This document shows, one piece after another, positions 1-8,463 of a stretch of DNA of 64,000 nt. This DNA is from Hydrogenophaga borbori (lineage in GTDB: Bacteria; Pseudomonadota; Gammaproteobacteria; Burkholderiales; Burkholderiaceae_C): the NCBI RefSeq assembly GCF_003417535.1, contig NZ_QVLS01000006.1:286776-350775 (forward strand), read 5' to 3'. The notes beneath the pieces are model-generated. The model did not search any database, was not told where the DNA came from, and was given only the letters and a program-made list of their open reading frames with translations. The translations under genes and the position numbers were made by a program. Numbering within the stretch: the first letter of the stretch is position 1; every line of letters starts with the position of its first letter.

Positions 1-33
1 CGAATTCCTGCAGCACGTCGAATAGCGGACCGC

Positions 34-1068
34 ATGCTCGCTCATCTGCAACTCGAAGGCTCCCCGTTCGAGGTGGGCCAGGCCCTGGGCCGCTTCGGCG
101 CGGCCGCCCTGCACCGCTACGCGCAGGCATCGCCCGCGTGGGCCACGGTCATGCGCTGGCGCGGCCATCCGCGCGTGGCCGCCATGGCCGCGCTGGTGCG
201 CGCCCACCACCCTGCCATCTGGCAGGAGCTGCAGGGACTGGCCGATGGCCTGGGCCTGCCCGCCGACGAGGTGTTCCTGTGGAACTGCCGCGGCGACCTC
301 TGGGCCATGGCGCCCGACGGCTGCACCACCGTGCAGCTGCCCCCCGCCGCGCCCGGCGCCGCGCCCGTGGTGGCCCACAACGAAGACGGCGACCCGGCCT
401 TCCAGGGCCACTGCGCCATCGCGCAGGTTGCGGTCCGCGGCGGCGCGCGCTTCGCCTCGTTCGTCTACCCGGGCTCGCTGCCGGGCCACACCTTCGCGGC
501 CACGGCTGGTGGGCTGGTGATGACGGTGAACAACCTGCGCGCGCTGGAGGCGGGCACCGGCCTGCCGCGCATGGTGCTGACCCGTGCGCTGCTGGACGCG
601 CCCGGCGTGGAGGCGGCGCTGGATGGCCTGCGCGCCGCGCCGCGCGCGGGCGGCTTTCACCTCACGCTGGCGCAGGCCGGGCGGCCCGGCATCGTCAGCG
701 TGGAGTTCAACGACGCCCTGGTCTCGGTGCAGGCCGTGCAGCGGCCGGCGGTGCACGCCAATCACATGGTGCATGCGGCCATGGCGCACCGCCCGCAGAT
801 CGTCACCGGTTCGTCCGGCCACCGCCAGTTGCGCGGCGACGAGCTGCTGCGCCAGCAAGGAGCCGAAGCCATCGACCCGCTCGACATCCTGTTCGACGCC
901 GAGGACCCGCGCTACCCGATCTACCGCGACCGGGCCGACGACAGCGACCACGAAAACACCATGGCCACCGCGAGCTTCACGCTCGGGCCCACGCAGGTGG
1001 ACTGGGAGGTGCGCACGGGCGGCCACCGCGAAACCTCGTTTAGGATGCGCGACGCCCTTCGCCTGTAG
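34..1068 (+). CDS. C45-family autoproteolytic acyltransferase/hydrolase
   Basis: The 344-residue protein resembles peptidase family C45 (isopenicillin-N acyltransferase-like Ntn hydrolases), which self-cleave to expose an N-terminal cysteine and then transfer or hydrolyse acyl/amide groups. The family hallmark is visible as NCRGD (residues 84-88) followed by DGCTT (95-99), making Cys97 the predicted nucleophile and new N-terminus. A downstream HNEDGD block also fits the family. No signal peptide is apparent, so it is probably cytoplasmic. The ATG at 34 lies too near the window edge to judge its context. The gene ends 24 bp before an RpiR-type regulator on the same strand, so the two may be co-transcribed. 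The substrate cannot be inferred; an amide or N-acyl compound is the family expectation. Confidence 0.8.
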   Translation: MLAHLQLEGSPFEVGQALGRFGAAALHRYAQASPAWATVMRWRGHPRVAAMAALVRAHHPAIWQELQGLADGLGLPADEVFLWNCRGDLWAMAPDGCTTVQLPPAAPGAAPVVAHNEDGDPAFQGHCAIAQVAVRGGARFASFVYPGSLPGHTFAATAGGLVMTVNNLRALEAGTGLPRMVLTRALLDAPGVEAALDGLRAAPRAGGFHLTLAQAGRPGIVSVEFNDALVSVQAVQRPAVHANHMVHAAMAHRPQIVTGSSGHRQLRGDELLRQQGAEAIDPLDILFDAEDPRYPIYRDRADDSDHENTMATASFTLGPTQVDWEVRTGGHRETSFRMRDALRL

Positions 1069-1092
1069 CCTCTCACCGCGCCGTCCCCACCC

Positions 1093-2013
1093 ATGCCGAA
1101 ACCCGCTCCGCCCGTGGCGACCACCGTGGACGGGCTGCGCGCGCTCGTCGTCGCCATCGGCCGCGGCGACGCCAGCGTCTCGCTCGGCGGCAAGGCGCTC
1201 GCGGTGCTGGCGCGGCTGGTCGAGCAGCCCAAGGACGTGGCGCTCAGCACCATCACCGAGCTGGGCGAGCGCATGGGCGTGAACCCCTCCACCCTCACGC
1301 GCCTGGCCACCCGCCTGGGTTTTGCCGGCTTCACCGATTTCCAGGCCGTGTTCCGCGAGCACGCCATGCAGGGCGGGCCGCATTTCTATACGCAGCAGGC
1401 GCACCGCCTGCTGGAAGACGCCTCGGCCGACAGCCCGCGCACCGCGCGCGGCGTGGTGGCCAAGCTGGCGCAGGAATCCATCCGCAATGTCGACGCCTTC
1501 CTGGGCCAGCTCGACGAGGCCGAACTCGGCAAGGCGGCGCGCCTGCTGGCGCGCGCGCCGCACGTGCGCATTCTGGGCCTGCGGCAGATCCATTCCATCG
1601 CCAGCTTCCTCACCTACGGCCTGGGCATGCTGCGCGCCGAGGTCGCACTGGCCGACGGCCCGGGCCTGGGCGTGGCCGAGAGCCTGGCCCAGATGTCGCC
1701 GGGCGACGCCCTCATCGTCTGCAGCGTGGCGCCCTACACCCGCATGGTGGCCGACGTGGCGCGCGCCGCCGCCGCCGCCGGCGTGCACGTCATCGCCATC
1801 ACCGACACCCGCGCCTCGCCGCTGGCGCCGCCCGCGCGCCACGCCTTCTTCATCCCGCACGAGAGCAGCTTCATCAGCAACAGCATGGGCGCCTACGTGG
1901 TGTTCTGCGAAGGGCTGATCAACCTGGTGGCGCGCGAACTGGGTGACAAGGCCCTGCAGGCGCTGGCGCGCCGCGAGGGCTTCATCGAGAGCCTGGGGAT
2001 CGAGACCGGCTGA
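1093..2013 (+). CDS. MurR/RpiR family transcriptional regulator
   Basis: A 306-residue two-domain regulator. The N-terminal third carries an RpiR-type helix-turn-helix (about residues 30-85, including LGERMGVNPSTLTRLATRLG). The C-terminal part is a SIS sugar-phosphate-binding domain (about 130-270, with SVAPYTRMV and the ITDT strand after it). RpiR proteins usually sense phosphosugars and control sugar or amino-sugar catabolism. It follows the C45 hydrolase gene by 24 bp and ends 4 bp from a convergent acetyltransferase gene, with both stop codons inside a perfect palindrome. Its target genes are not obvious; the sugar-type operon starting near 11.8 kb has its own TetR gene. Confidence 0.88.
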   Translation: MPKPAPPVATTVDGLRALVVAIGRGDASVSLGGKALAVLARLVEQPKDVALSTITELGERMGVNPSTLTRLATRLGFAGFTDFQAVFREHAMQGGPHFYTQQAHRLLEDASADSPRTARGVVAKLAQESIRNVDAFLGQLDEAELGKAARLLARAPHVRILGLRQIHSIASFLTYGLGMLRAEVALADGPGLGVAESLAQMSPGDALIVCSVAPYTRMVADVARAAAAAGVHVIAITDTRASPLAPPARHAFFIPHESSFISNSMGAYVVFCEGLINLVARELGDKALQALARREGFIESLGIETG

Positions 2014-2026
2014 TCGATCAGCCGGT
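2005..2026. terminator. 22-bp perfect palindrome spanning two convergent stop codons
   Basis: ACCGGCTGATCGATCAGCCGGT is its own reverse complement. It contains the TGA of the RpiR gene (2011-2013) and, on the other strand, the TGA of the GNAT gene (2018-2020); both genes end Thr-Gly-stop. As RNA it can fold into a hairpin in either direction. There is no T-tract, so it may be a bidirectional transcript end or a stabilising hairpin rather than a classic intrinsic terminator. Confidence 0.55.
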
Positions 2027-2578
2027 GGCCGAGAACGCCGCGTGGTACGCCACCTCGCCGCGCGGCACGGGGCCCGCGAACGCCAGGCCCATGAAGTACT
2101 CGGGCGGCACGCCAGGATAGGCCAGTCCCTCGTGCACCGCGAAGCCCCAGCGGCCGTAGTAGGCCGGCTCGCCCAGCACCACGCAGCCCTCGGCGCCCAG
2201 GGCCCGCAGGCGCGCCAGCCCTTCGTCCATCAGGCGGGCGCCGATGCCCGCGCGTTGCCGCGAAGGCCGCACCGCGATCGGCCCCAGGCCGTACCAGCGC
2301 CCGGCACGGCCGGCGATGGTGACCGGCGAGAACGCGACGTGGCCGACCAGGCCCTCGGCCCCGTCCACGGCCACCAGCGAGAGCGTGAGCGCGCCGGCCG
2401 CGCGCAGCTCGCGCACGATGGCCGGTTCGGTGCCGGCGCTGTGGGGGGTGCCGGCGAAGGCCTGGGCGACCAGCGAGGCGATGGCGGGGGCGTCGGTGGG
2501 CTGTTCGGGGCGCAGCTGCATGGGCTGCATTGTCGGGGCGGCGTCGGTGAGGCGCGCGCCCGGCAACGGGGCGTTCAT
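2018..2578 (-). CDS. GNAT family N-acetyltransferase
   Basis: A 186-residue single-domain GNAT protein. The acetyl-CoA pyrophosphate-binding segment is visible as RPSRQRAGIGARLMDEGL (motif A), preceded by the YGLGPIAV strand and followed by the GEPAYYGRWGF motif B region. This is close to the common YhbS-like acetyltransferase pattern. Its ATG overlaps the hsdR stop by 4 bp (ATGA), so it is the last gene of the type I restriction-modification operon and translationally coupled to it. Whether it has a role in that system or is a passenger is unknown; acetyltransferases are not standard type I components. The substrate is unknown. Confidence 0.85.
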   Translation of the reverse strand: MNAPLPGARLTDAAPTMQPMQLRPEQPTDAPAIASLVAQAFAGTPHSAGTEPAIVRELRAAGALTLSLVAVDGAEGLVGHVAFSPVTIAGRAGRWYGLGPIAVRPSRQRAGIGARLMDEGLARLRALGAEGCVVLGEPAYYGRWGFAVHEGLAYPGVPPEYFMGLAFAGPVPRGEVAYHAAFSATG

Positions 2579-5500
2579 CGGCAGGCCCGCTCCATCCTCA
2601 CCCGCGCCACCTCCACCACCCGTTCAATCACCTCCCGCGCGTGCTCCAGTCCCATGAGCGCGAACAGCTCGGGCAGCAAGGCCTGACGAATGACGAAGCC
2701 GATGTTGTGCGGGTTGAGCGAGTGCTCGACCATGGCCCGGCCCACCACCGCGTCGATGGACAGGGCTTGCCTCGCCCAGGCGTCGGGTGGCGTGCGCGCG
2801 AACGCCTCTTCGCCCAGCACCAGGCGGCAGATGCCGCAATAGGCCCGCGCCAGCGGATGGTCCGCCAAGGCGCCGGGCAGGCCGTCCACCGTTCGCGCCG
2901 CGACCTGGTCTTCCAGGCGCACCAGCAGCATGTACTGCTTGAGCGGCTGATCGAACAAGGCCTGCGTCTGGGCGACGGCCTGTTTCAGCCGATCGGCGAA
3001 CACCGTTTGCGCGTAGGGGTCGTCGGCCAGCGCCACCTGGATGGTCTTTCGCAGGCGCGCGCGCACCAGGTCGGCTTCGTTGCGGGCCTTCTCCGGGCTC
3101 CAGCGCTCGGGGGCGTCGGTCCGTGCCGGAGGGGTCAACAGGTACGCGCCCTCCGGTTCCCGCACCGCCAGCCGCTGCCAGCGCGGACCCGCGGCGTGGC
3201 GCAGGTGCTCGGGCCCGCTGTCGCTCCGGTCCTCGGTCTCCTGGGCGTCGCCTTGCGCGATGCGGCGCAGGCCGTTGAAAAAGCGCCGTTCGGCGCGGTA
3301 GGTGGCGATGGCCTGTTCGGACACCTGGGGGTCGTCGAAGAAGCTGCGCGAGGCCTCGGCCGTCTGCAGGCACTGCGTGAAACGCCGCAGGGCGGCGTAG
3401 AAGGCGTCGCGGCGCTGTTGTTGCGCGTCGAGGCCCTGCCCGCTGCCGCTGTCCACGAAGCGGGGCATCAGGGCCTGCCGGTACTGCTCCAGGTCGGACG
3501 GGTCCCGCACCTCGTCGAACAGGGCGCGCAGGGCCGCGTGCAGGGCCGGCAGCTGGCGGTACTCGGCGCTCACCGGTCGATAGAGGCCCGCGACGTCGTC
3601 GAGTTCGTAGCCCCCCTGGGTGCGCGCTTCCAGGTTCTGGTAGTCGCGCAAGGCGCTGTCCAGTTCGCGCAGGATGCCGCGGTAGTCCACCAGCAGGCCG
3701 TGGCGCTTGGCTTCGTGCGGGCGGTTGACGCGCGCCACGGCCTGGATCAGGTTGTGCGCCTTCAGTGGCTTGTCGATGTACAGCACGGCATTGCGTGGTT
3801 CGTCGAAGCCGGTGAGCAGCCGGTCGACAACGATCAGCAGCTCAGGCCCGCCGTCGCCACTGAAATCGCGCAGCACGCGGTGCTCGTGAGCCTGTGCGTC
3901 GCGGCCCACGTGGGCGTCCCACCAGCGCTGCACCTCGAGCCGGCCCTGGTCGTCGATGGCGTCGTGGCCCTCGCCGTTGTCGGGCGGCGACATGATCACG
4001 GCGCTGCTCACCAGGCCCGTGGCCTCAAGGCAGCGGTGGTAGCGGATCGCGTCGAGCTTGCTCGCCGTGGCCACCTGGCCTTTGAGACCCAGGCGCTTGA
4101 CGTGCCGCTCGAAGTGCTGGGCGATGTCCCAGGCGATGAGCTCGATGCGTTGGGGGGCGCCGTATACCGCGCGCCGGCTCGTGTAGCGGCCCTTGAGCTC
4201 CGCGGTCTGTTCGGGCGTGAGGCCGGCGCTGATCCGGTTGAACCAATGGTTGGCGGCGTCGTCGTCGACGCCCATCTCGGGCACGCGCTCTTCGTACAGC
4301 AGGGGCACCACGGTGCCGTCGTCCACCGCGCGCTGCAAGCTGTAGGCGTGCACGATGGGTCCGAAGCGTTGCGAGGTCTTTTCCTCCTTGAGCAGGGGGG
4401 TGCCCGTGAAGGCCAGGCAGGCCGCGCGTGGCAGCACCCGGCGCAGGCGCTCATGCAGTTGCCCGCCATGGCTGCGATGGCCCTCGTCGACCAGCGCCAC
4501 GATGTCGGCCGAAGGGTTGTAGCACTCAGGCCGTTGCGTGGCGGTGGTGAACTTGTGGACCAGCGTGAACACGATGCGCTCGCTCCCCCGGCCGATGCGC
4601 CGCGCCAGCTCGCGCCCGCTGCCCACGCGGGCCTTCTCGCCATCCTTCTTCGCGGCCACGGCCGAGCCGAAGGCGCCGCCGTTCGTGAAATTGCGCGCGA
4701 GCTGGTCTTCGAGGTCGAGGCGGTCGGTGACGACGAGCACGCGGCAGGCCTGCGTGTCGGGGTGGAACACCAGGGCCCTGGCCAGGAAGACCATGGTCAA
4801 GCTCTTGCCCGAACCCGTGGTGTGCCAGAGCACACCGCCCTGGCGAGCGCCGTCGGGGCGGCGCTGCTGGATGCGCTGGAGCATGGCCCGCACGCCGAAG
4901 TACTGGTGTGGCCGCGCGATCACCTTGCCCAGGCGGCGGTCGAACAGGACGAAGTGGCGCAGCAGCTCGAGCAGCCGCTCGGGCCGCAGCAGGGCGCGCA
5001 CCGTCCGCTCGGGCTCGTTGGACCCAGTGCCGTCGCCGGGCTCCTCGCGCCAGCGCGCCCAGGCGCGCGGGGGCGTGCCCGTGGTGGCGTAGCGCGCCTC
5101 GCCCGAACCCAGGGCCAGCAGCAACTGGGCGTAGACGAACAGCCCCGGTGTCTCGTCGGGCCGCTGGTGGTGCAGCTGGCGCTGGATGGCCTCGTGCACC
5201 GGAGCCGCGCGAGGGTGGCCGCCCGATGCCGGGCCCTCGATGACCACCAGCGGCAGGCCGTTCACGTAGCCCAGCACGCCGGGTCGGCGCGGGTGCGCGC
5301 CGATGGTGGTGTGCAGTTCGGGCGATTCGACCGCGTCCCATTGGTTGGTGTCGGGGGCCTCCCAGTCGACCAGCGGCACCGTGGGCTGGTGCTTCTTGCC
5401 ATCGGGCATGAACTCGGTGACCGTGACACCGAGCGTGAGCAGGCGGTAGAACCGCTCGTTGGCGGCGAGCAGGCCGTCGGCCAGGGACAGCCCCTCCACC

Positions 5501-5697
5501 TCGCGCACCACCTGGTCGATGCCACCGGCCGAGAGCGGGTAGCGCTCCCCCCGGTACTCGAAGCGGTGCGCCTGCAGGGCCTGGATCAGGCGTGGCCGCA
5601 GAAGGACGTCGTTCGGACCGCTGCGCCAGCGCGCCGCCTCGGCAGCGGGCCGGTGGCGCCAGCCCAGGCTCGCCAGCCAGCGCAGCGCGGCGTTCAT
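2575..5697 (-). CDS. hsdR: Type I restriction enzyme R subunit, nuclease site apparently degenerate
   Basis: A 1040-residue HsdR, the ATP-driven DNA translocase/endonuclease subunit that assembles with HsdM and HsdS. The superfamily 2 motor looks intact: Walker A TTGSGKS (293-299), Walker B-like DEGH (404-407), TGTP (431-434), and motifs V/VI as LLTGFDEPRNAVLYID and QAVARVNRP. The N-terminal nuclease region is odd. Where relatives read RPD...VNGLPLVVIE(L/C)K, this protein reads RPG...VNGLPLVVIEGP (residues 138-156), so the catalytic Asp is Gly140 and the catalytic Lys is Pro156; only Glu154 remains. The reading frame is open throughout. It overlaps hsdS by 4 bp and the acetyltransferase gene by 4 bp. 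The family call is firm; loss of cleavage is inference from remembered motifs. Confidence 0.93.
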   Translation of the reverse strand: MNAALRWLASLGWRHRPAAEAARWRSGPNDVLLRPRLIQALQAHRFEYRGERYPLSAGGIDQVVREVEGLSLADGLLAANERFYRLLTLGVTVTEFMPDGKKHQPTVPLVDWEAPDTNQWDAVESPELHTTIGAHPRRPGVLGYVNGLPLVVIEGPASGGHPRAAPVHEAIQRQLHHQRPDETPGLFVYAQLLLALGSGEARYATTGTPPRAWARWREEPGDGTGSNEPERTVRALLRPERLLELLRHFVLFDRRLGKVIARPHQYFGVRAMLQRIQQRRPDGARQGGVLWHTTGSGKSLTMVFLARALVFHPDTQACRVLVVTDRLDLEDQLARNFTNGGAFGSAVAAKKDGEKARVGSGRELARRIGRGSERIVFTLVHKFTTATQRPECYNPSADIVALVDEGHRSHGGQLHERLRRVLPRAACLAFTGTPLLKEEKTSQRFGPIVHAYSLQRAVDDGTVVPLLYEERVPEMGVDDDAANHWFNRISAGLTPEQTAELKGRYTSRRAVYGAPQRIELIAWDIAQHFERHVKRLGLKGQVATASKLDAIRYHRCLEATGLVSSAVIMSPPDNGEGHDAIDDQGRLEVQRWWDAHVGRDAQAHEHRVLRDFSGDGGPELLIVVDRLLTGFDEPRNAVLYIDKPLKAHNLIQAVARVNRPHEAKRHGLLVDYRGILRELDSALRDYQNLEARTQGGYELDDVAGLYRPVSAEYRQLPALHAALRALFDEVRDPSDLEQYRQALMPRFVDSGSGQGLDAQQQRRDAFYAALRRFTQCLQTAEASRSFFDDPQVSEQAIATYRAERRFFNGLRRIAQGDAQETEDRSDSGPEHLRHAAGPRWQRLAVREPEGAYLLTPPARTDAPERWSPEKARNEADLVRARLRKTIQVALADDPYAQTVFADRLKQAVAQTQALFDQPLKQYMLLVRLEDQVAARTVDGLPGALADHPLARAYCGICRLVLGEEAFARTPPDAWARQALSIDAVVGRAMVEHSLNPHNIGFVIRQALLPELFALMGLEHAREVIERVVEVARVRMERACR

Positions 5698-6932
5698 GCC
5701 GGCGGCGCGACGGTCTGGGCCGGGGGCAGTCGCACGCGCCGGCGACCGCTGAAGAGCTCGCCCAGCAGCGCGCGCTTCTCCAGGCGCAGCGCCTCGATCT
5801 GGGCGGCGATGCTGTACTCCTCGGCTTCGGCCCCGCGCAGGATGGCCGCGATGCGGCGCTGCACATCCAGTGGCGGCAGGTGCAGCGGCAGCTTGAAGAA
5901 GTCCTTCAGGCTCACATTGAGCAGGCCATGGTTGCGAGCGCCTTCCTGCGCGATGCCGGTGATCGCCTCATTGAGCATGCCGGCCTCGAAGTAGAGGCGA
6001 TAGAAATCGTTGTCCACCTCCGCGCCAGGGCGCTGGCGAAAGCAGATGTAGAGGCCGGAGACGACCCCCGAGTCGTAGGCCACCAGCGGCTTGATGGCTC
6101 CGACCGGGTAGCCGCAGGAGGCGCTGCGGTTGTAGGCGAAGTCGCCGGGGGCCAGCCGGGTGTAGCGGCTGAGGTCGTCGCTGGCGACGTTCTTGTTGAA
6201 GAACTCGCGCTGGCTCACCAGGCCGTGCTGGGCCGAGATCGTGAGCACATTGCTGTCGCCGTCCGTGTTCTTGCGGGTGATGCGCTCGAAGACGGCGTCG
6301 AAGTCCACCTGCGCCCAGTGCGCCCGCGCGTTCACCACCGAGCGGCGGTTGGACAGCAGCACGTGCATGAGGTCGCGCTTCTGGCGGCGGCTGTTGTCGA
6401 GCAGGCGTTCGGTGGTGGCGATGGCGCGGTCCCAGTCGCCGGCCATTCGCGCGATGCGCGCCTGTTCGCGCCGGGGTGGCAGAGGCAGCGGGATGGAGCG
6501 GATCAGCCCGGCGTTGAGGTTCTGCTGGGCGCCGGCGTTGCCCAGTTCGCGGATTTCGGCGTAGTGCGCGGCGAGAAACTGGTAGACGTAGTCGGGGTCG
6601 TGCTCGGCGTGCACCTGGATGGCGGCGCAGGCCTGGTTGGTGGTGGCGGCCAGGCCCAGGCGCGCCACTTGCCCGCGCGTGCGGCCCTGGCCGTACATGG
6701 CCATGAGCACGGTGCCCGCTGGAAAGAGCCTGGCCGAGGAGTGGCGCATGCCCTGCGGCGTGATCTTCTCGGCCGTGGCGGTGATGGTGTTGAACTGGAT
6801 TTCGCCCGTCGTGACCCAGGGGATGTCGCCACCCCAGTAGCCTGGCCGGGAGCGGTCCGGTGTGCCGCCGGAGCCGATGCGGGCGATGTCACCCAGGGTG
6901 GCGCGAGTCCAACCCGTGGGCAGCTCAGTCAT
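5694..6932 (-). CDS. hsdS: Type I restriction-modification specificity subunit (full length)
   Basis: A 412-residue HsdS of normal two-lobe architecture. Target-recognition domain 1 spans about residues 1-150 (opening PTGWTRATLGDIARIGSGGTP, typical of HsdS) and is followed by a helical conserved region (about 165-215). Target-recognition domain 2 spans about 220-360 (VDFDAVFERITRKN onwards), followed by a second helical region (DVQRRIAAILRGAEAEEYSI). Each target domain reads one half of a split DNA site and the helices set the spacing and bind HsdM. It overlaps hsdM by 8 bp and hsdR by 4 bp, so M, S and R should be co-translated. The recognition sequence cannot be predicted from sequence alone. 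Confidence 0.92.
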   Translation of the reverse strand: MTELPTGWTRATLGDIARIGSGGTPDRSRPGYWGGDIPWVTTGEIQFNTITATAEKITPQGMRHSSARLFPAGTVLMAMYGQGRTRGQVARLGLAATTNQACAAIQVHAEHDPDYVYQFLAAHYAEIRELGNAGAQQNLNAGLIRSIPLPLPPRREQARIARMAGDWDRAIATTERLLDNSRRQKRDLMHVLLSNRRSVVNARAHWAQVDFDAVFERITRKNTDGDSNVLTISAQHGLVSQREFFNKNVASDDLSRYTRLAPGDFAYNRSASCGYPVGAIKPLVAYDSGVVSGLYICFRQRPGAEVDNDFYRLYFEAGMLNEAITGIAQEGARNHGLLNVSLKDFFKLPLHLPPLDVQRRIAAILRGAEAEEYSIAAQIEALRLEKRALLGELFSGRRRVRLPPAQTVAPPA

Positions 6933-8439
6933 ACCCCAGCTCCTTCAGATACCCCGCCATCTTCAACTCCAGCTCGGCGAGTTCTTCCTTGAGCTTCAGG
7001 CGCTCGGCCCGCACCGCCGGCAGGTCGGCGGTGGCCGTGTCTTCGAAGGTGTTGACGTAGCGCGGGATGTTGAGGTTGAAGCCGTGGCCGGCGATTTCCT
7101 CGCGCGTGGCGAGGTGGGCGTACTTGTCGATGGGCTGGCGCGCCTGCACGGCATCGATGATGGCCTGCACGTCCTGCGCGCGCAGCAGGTTCTGGTTCTT
7201 GCCGTCCTGGTAGGCGCGGCTGGCGTCGATGAACAGAACCTTGTCATCGACCTTGTTCTGGCGCAGCACCAGGATGGCCGCCGGGATGCCGGTGCCATAG
7301 AACAGCTTCTCCGGCAGGCCGATGACCACGTCCAGCAGGTTTTCCTCGATCAGCACCTGGCGGATGCGGCCCTCGCTGGCGCCGCGGAACAGCACGCCGT
7401 GTGGCACCACCACGGCCATGCGGCCGGTGCCAGGCCGCATGGTCTCCACCATGTGCAGGATGAAGGCGTAGTCGCCCTTGGTGCGCGGCGGAACGCCGCG
7501 GCGAAAGCGCTGGTGCGGGTCCTTCGCGGCGTTTTCGTGGCCCCATTTCTCCAGCGAAAACGGTGGATTGGCGACGACGACGTCGAAGCGGCGCAGGCGG
7601 CCATCGGCATCGAGCAGTTTGGGGTTGCGCAGGGTGTCGCCCCATTCGACGCGGTGGTTGTCCTCGGCGTGCAGGAACATGTTCATCTTGGCCAGCGCCC
7701 AGGTGCTGCCGATGGCTTCCTGCCCGTACAAGGCGTAGTGGCGGCGGCCCGTGCGCGAGCGGATCAGCTGCGCGCACTTCATCAGCAGCGAGCCAGAGCC
7801 GCAGGTGGGGTCGCAGATCTCCTCGCCTTCCTGGGGGGCCATCAGGCGCGCCATGAGCTGCGAGACCTCGGGCGGGGTGTAGAACTCGCCCGCCTTCTTG
7901 CCGGCCGTGGTGGCGAAGTTCTTGATGAGGAACTCGTAGGCGTTGCCGATCACGTCGAGCTGGCCGACGCGGCTTTCGCGCAGGTTCAACTCGGGCCGGG
8001 CGAAGTCCTCCAGCAAGTGGCGCAGGATGTCGTTCTTCTGTGCCTCGTCGCCGAGCTTGGTGGAGTTGAAGCTGATGTCCTGGAAGACGTCGCGCAGCTT
8101 GCCCAGGTTGGCTTCCTCGATGGCGTGCAGGGCGCGGTCGATGCGCTCGCCATTGCCGGGCTGGTGGCGGGCCTCGTGCAAGGCCCGGAAGTTCGCGCTG
8201 CGCGGCAGCACGAAACGTTCGTTTTTCAGCAGCTCCTCGATGAGCTCGGGGTGGGCGCCATGCGCGGCCTGGTAGCGCTCGTAGTGGTCCTGCCAGATAT
8301 CGGAGATGTACTTGAGGAAGAGCATCGTCAGGATGTAGTCCTTGTAGATGCTCGGGTCCACGGTGCCGCGGAAGGTGTCGCAGGCGTTCCAGACGGCGGT
8401 GTTGATGGCGTCCTGGCTGATGACGGTGTCGTCGTTCAT
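6925..8439 (-). CDS. hsdM: Type I restriction-modification N6-adenine methyltransferase subunit
   Basis: A 504-residue HsdM that methylates adenine in the site chosen by HsdS. The N-terminal helical HsdM_N domain covers about residues 8-150. The catalytic domain shows the family signature GEFYTPPEVSQLM (184-196), the S-adenosylmethionine-binding motif DPTCGSGSLL (210-219) and the catalytic NPPF (291-294). Length and order are normal. It starts 24 bp after the half-size HsdS-like gene and overlaps the full hsdS by 8 bp, so all five genes probably form one transcript from the control region near 9.05-9.15 kb. Confidence 0.95.
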   Translation of the reverse strand: MNDDTVISQDAINTAVWNACDTFRGTVDPSIYKDYILTMLFLKYISDIWQDHYERYQAAHGAHPELIEELLKNERFVLPRSANFRALHEARHQPGNGERIDRALHAIEEANLGKLRDVFQDISFNSTKLGDEAQKNDILRHLLEDFARPELNLRESRVGQLDVIGNAYEFLIKNFATTAGKKAGEFYTPPEVSQLMARLMAPQEGEEICDPTCGSGSLLMKCAQLIRSRTGRRHYALYGQEAIGSTWALAKMNMFLHAEDNHRVEWGDTLRNPKLLDADGRLRRFDVVVANPPFSLEKWGHENAAKDPHQRFRRGVPPRTKGDYAFILHMVETMRPGTGRMAVVVPHGVLFRGASEGRIRQVLIEENLLDVVIGLPEKLFYGTGIPAAILVLRQNKVDDKVLFIDASRAYQDGKNQNLLRAQDVQAIIDAVQARQPIDKYAHLATREEIAGHGFNLNIPRYVNTFEDTATADLPAVRAERLKLKEELAELELKMAGYLKELGYD

Positions 8440-8463
8440 GTCGTTCTTGAAGGTTCGGCGGGA

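Noticed and set aside
2641..5994. Very long open frame antisense to hsdR and hsdS
   Set aside because: It mirrors the codon bias of GC-rich genes on the other strand; its translation is Arg/Val/Ala-rich without any family motif, while the opposite strand encodes clear HsdR.
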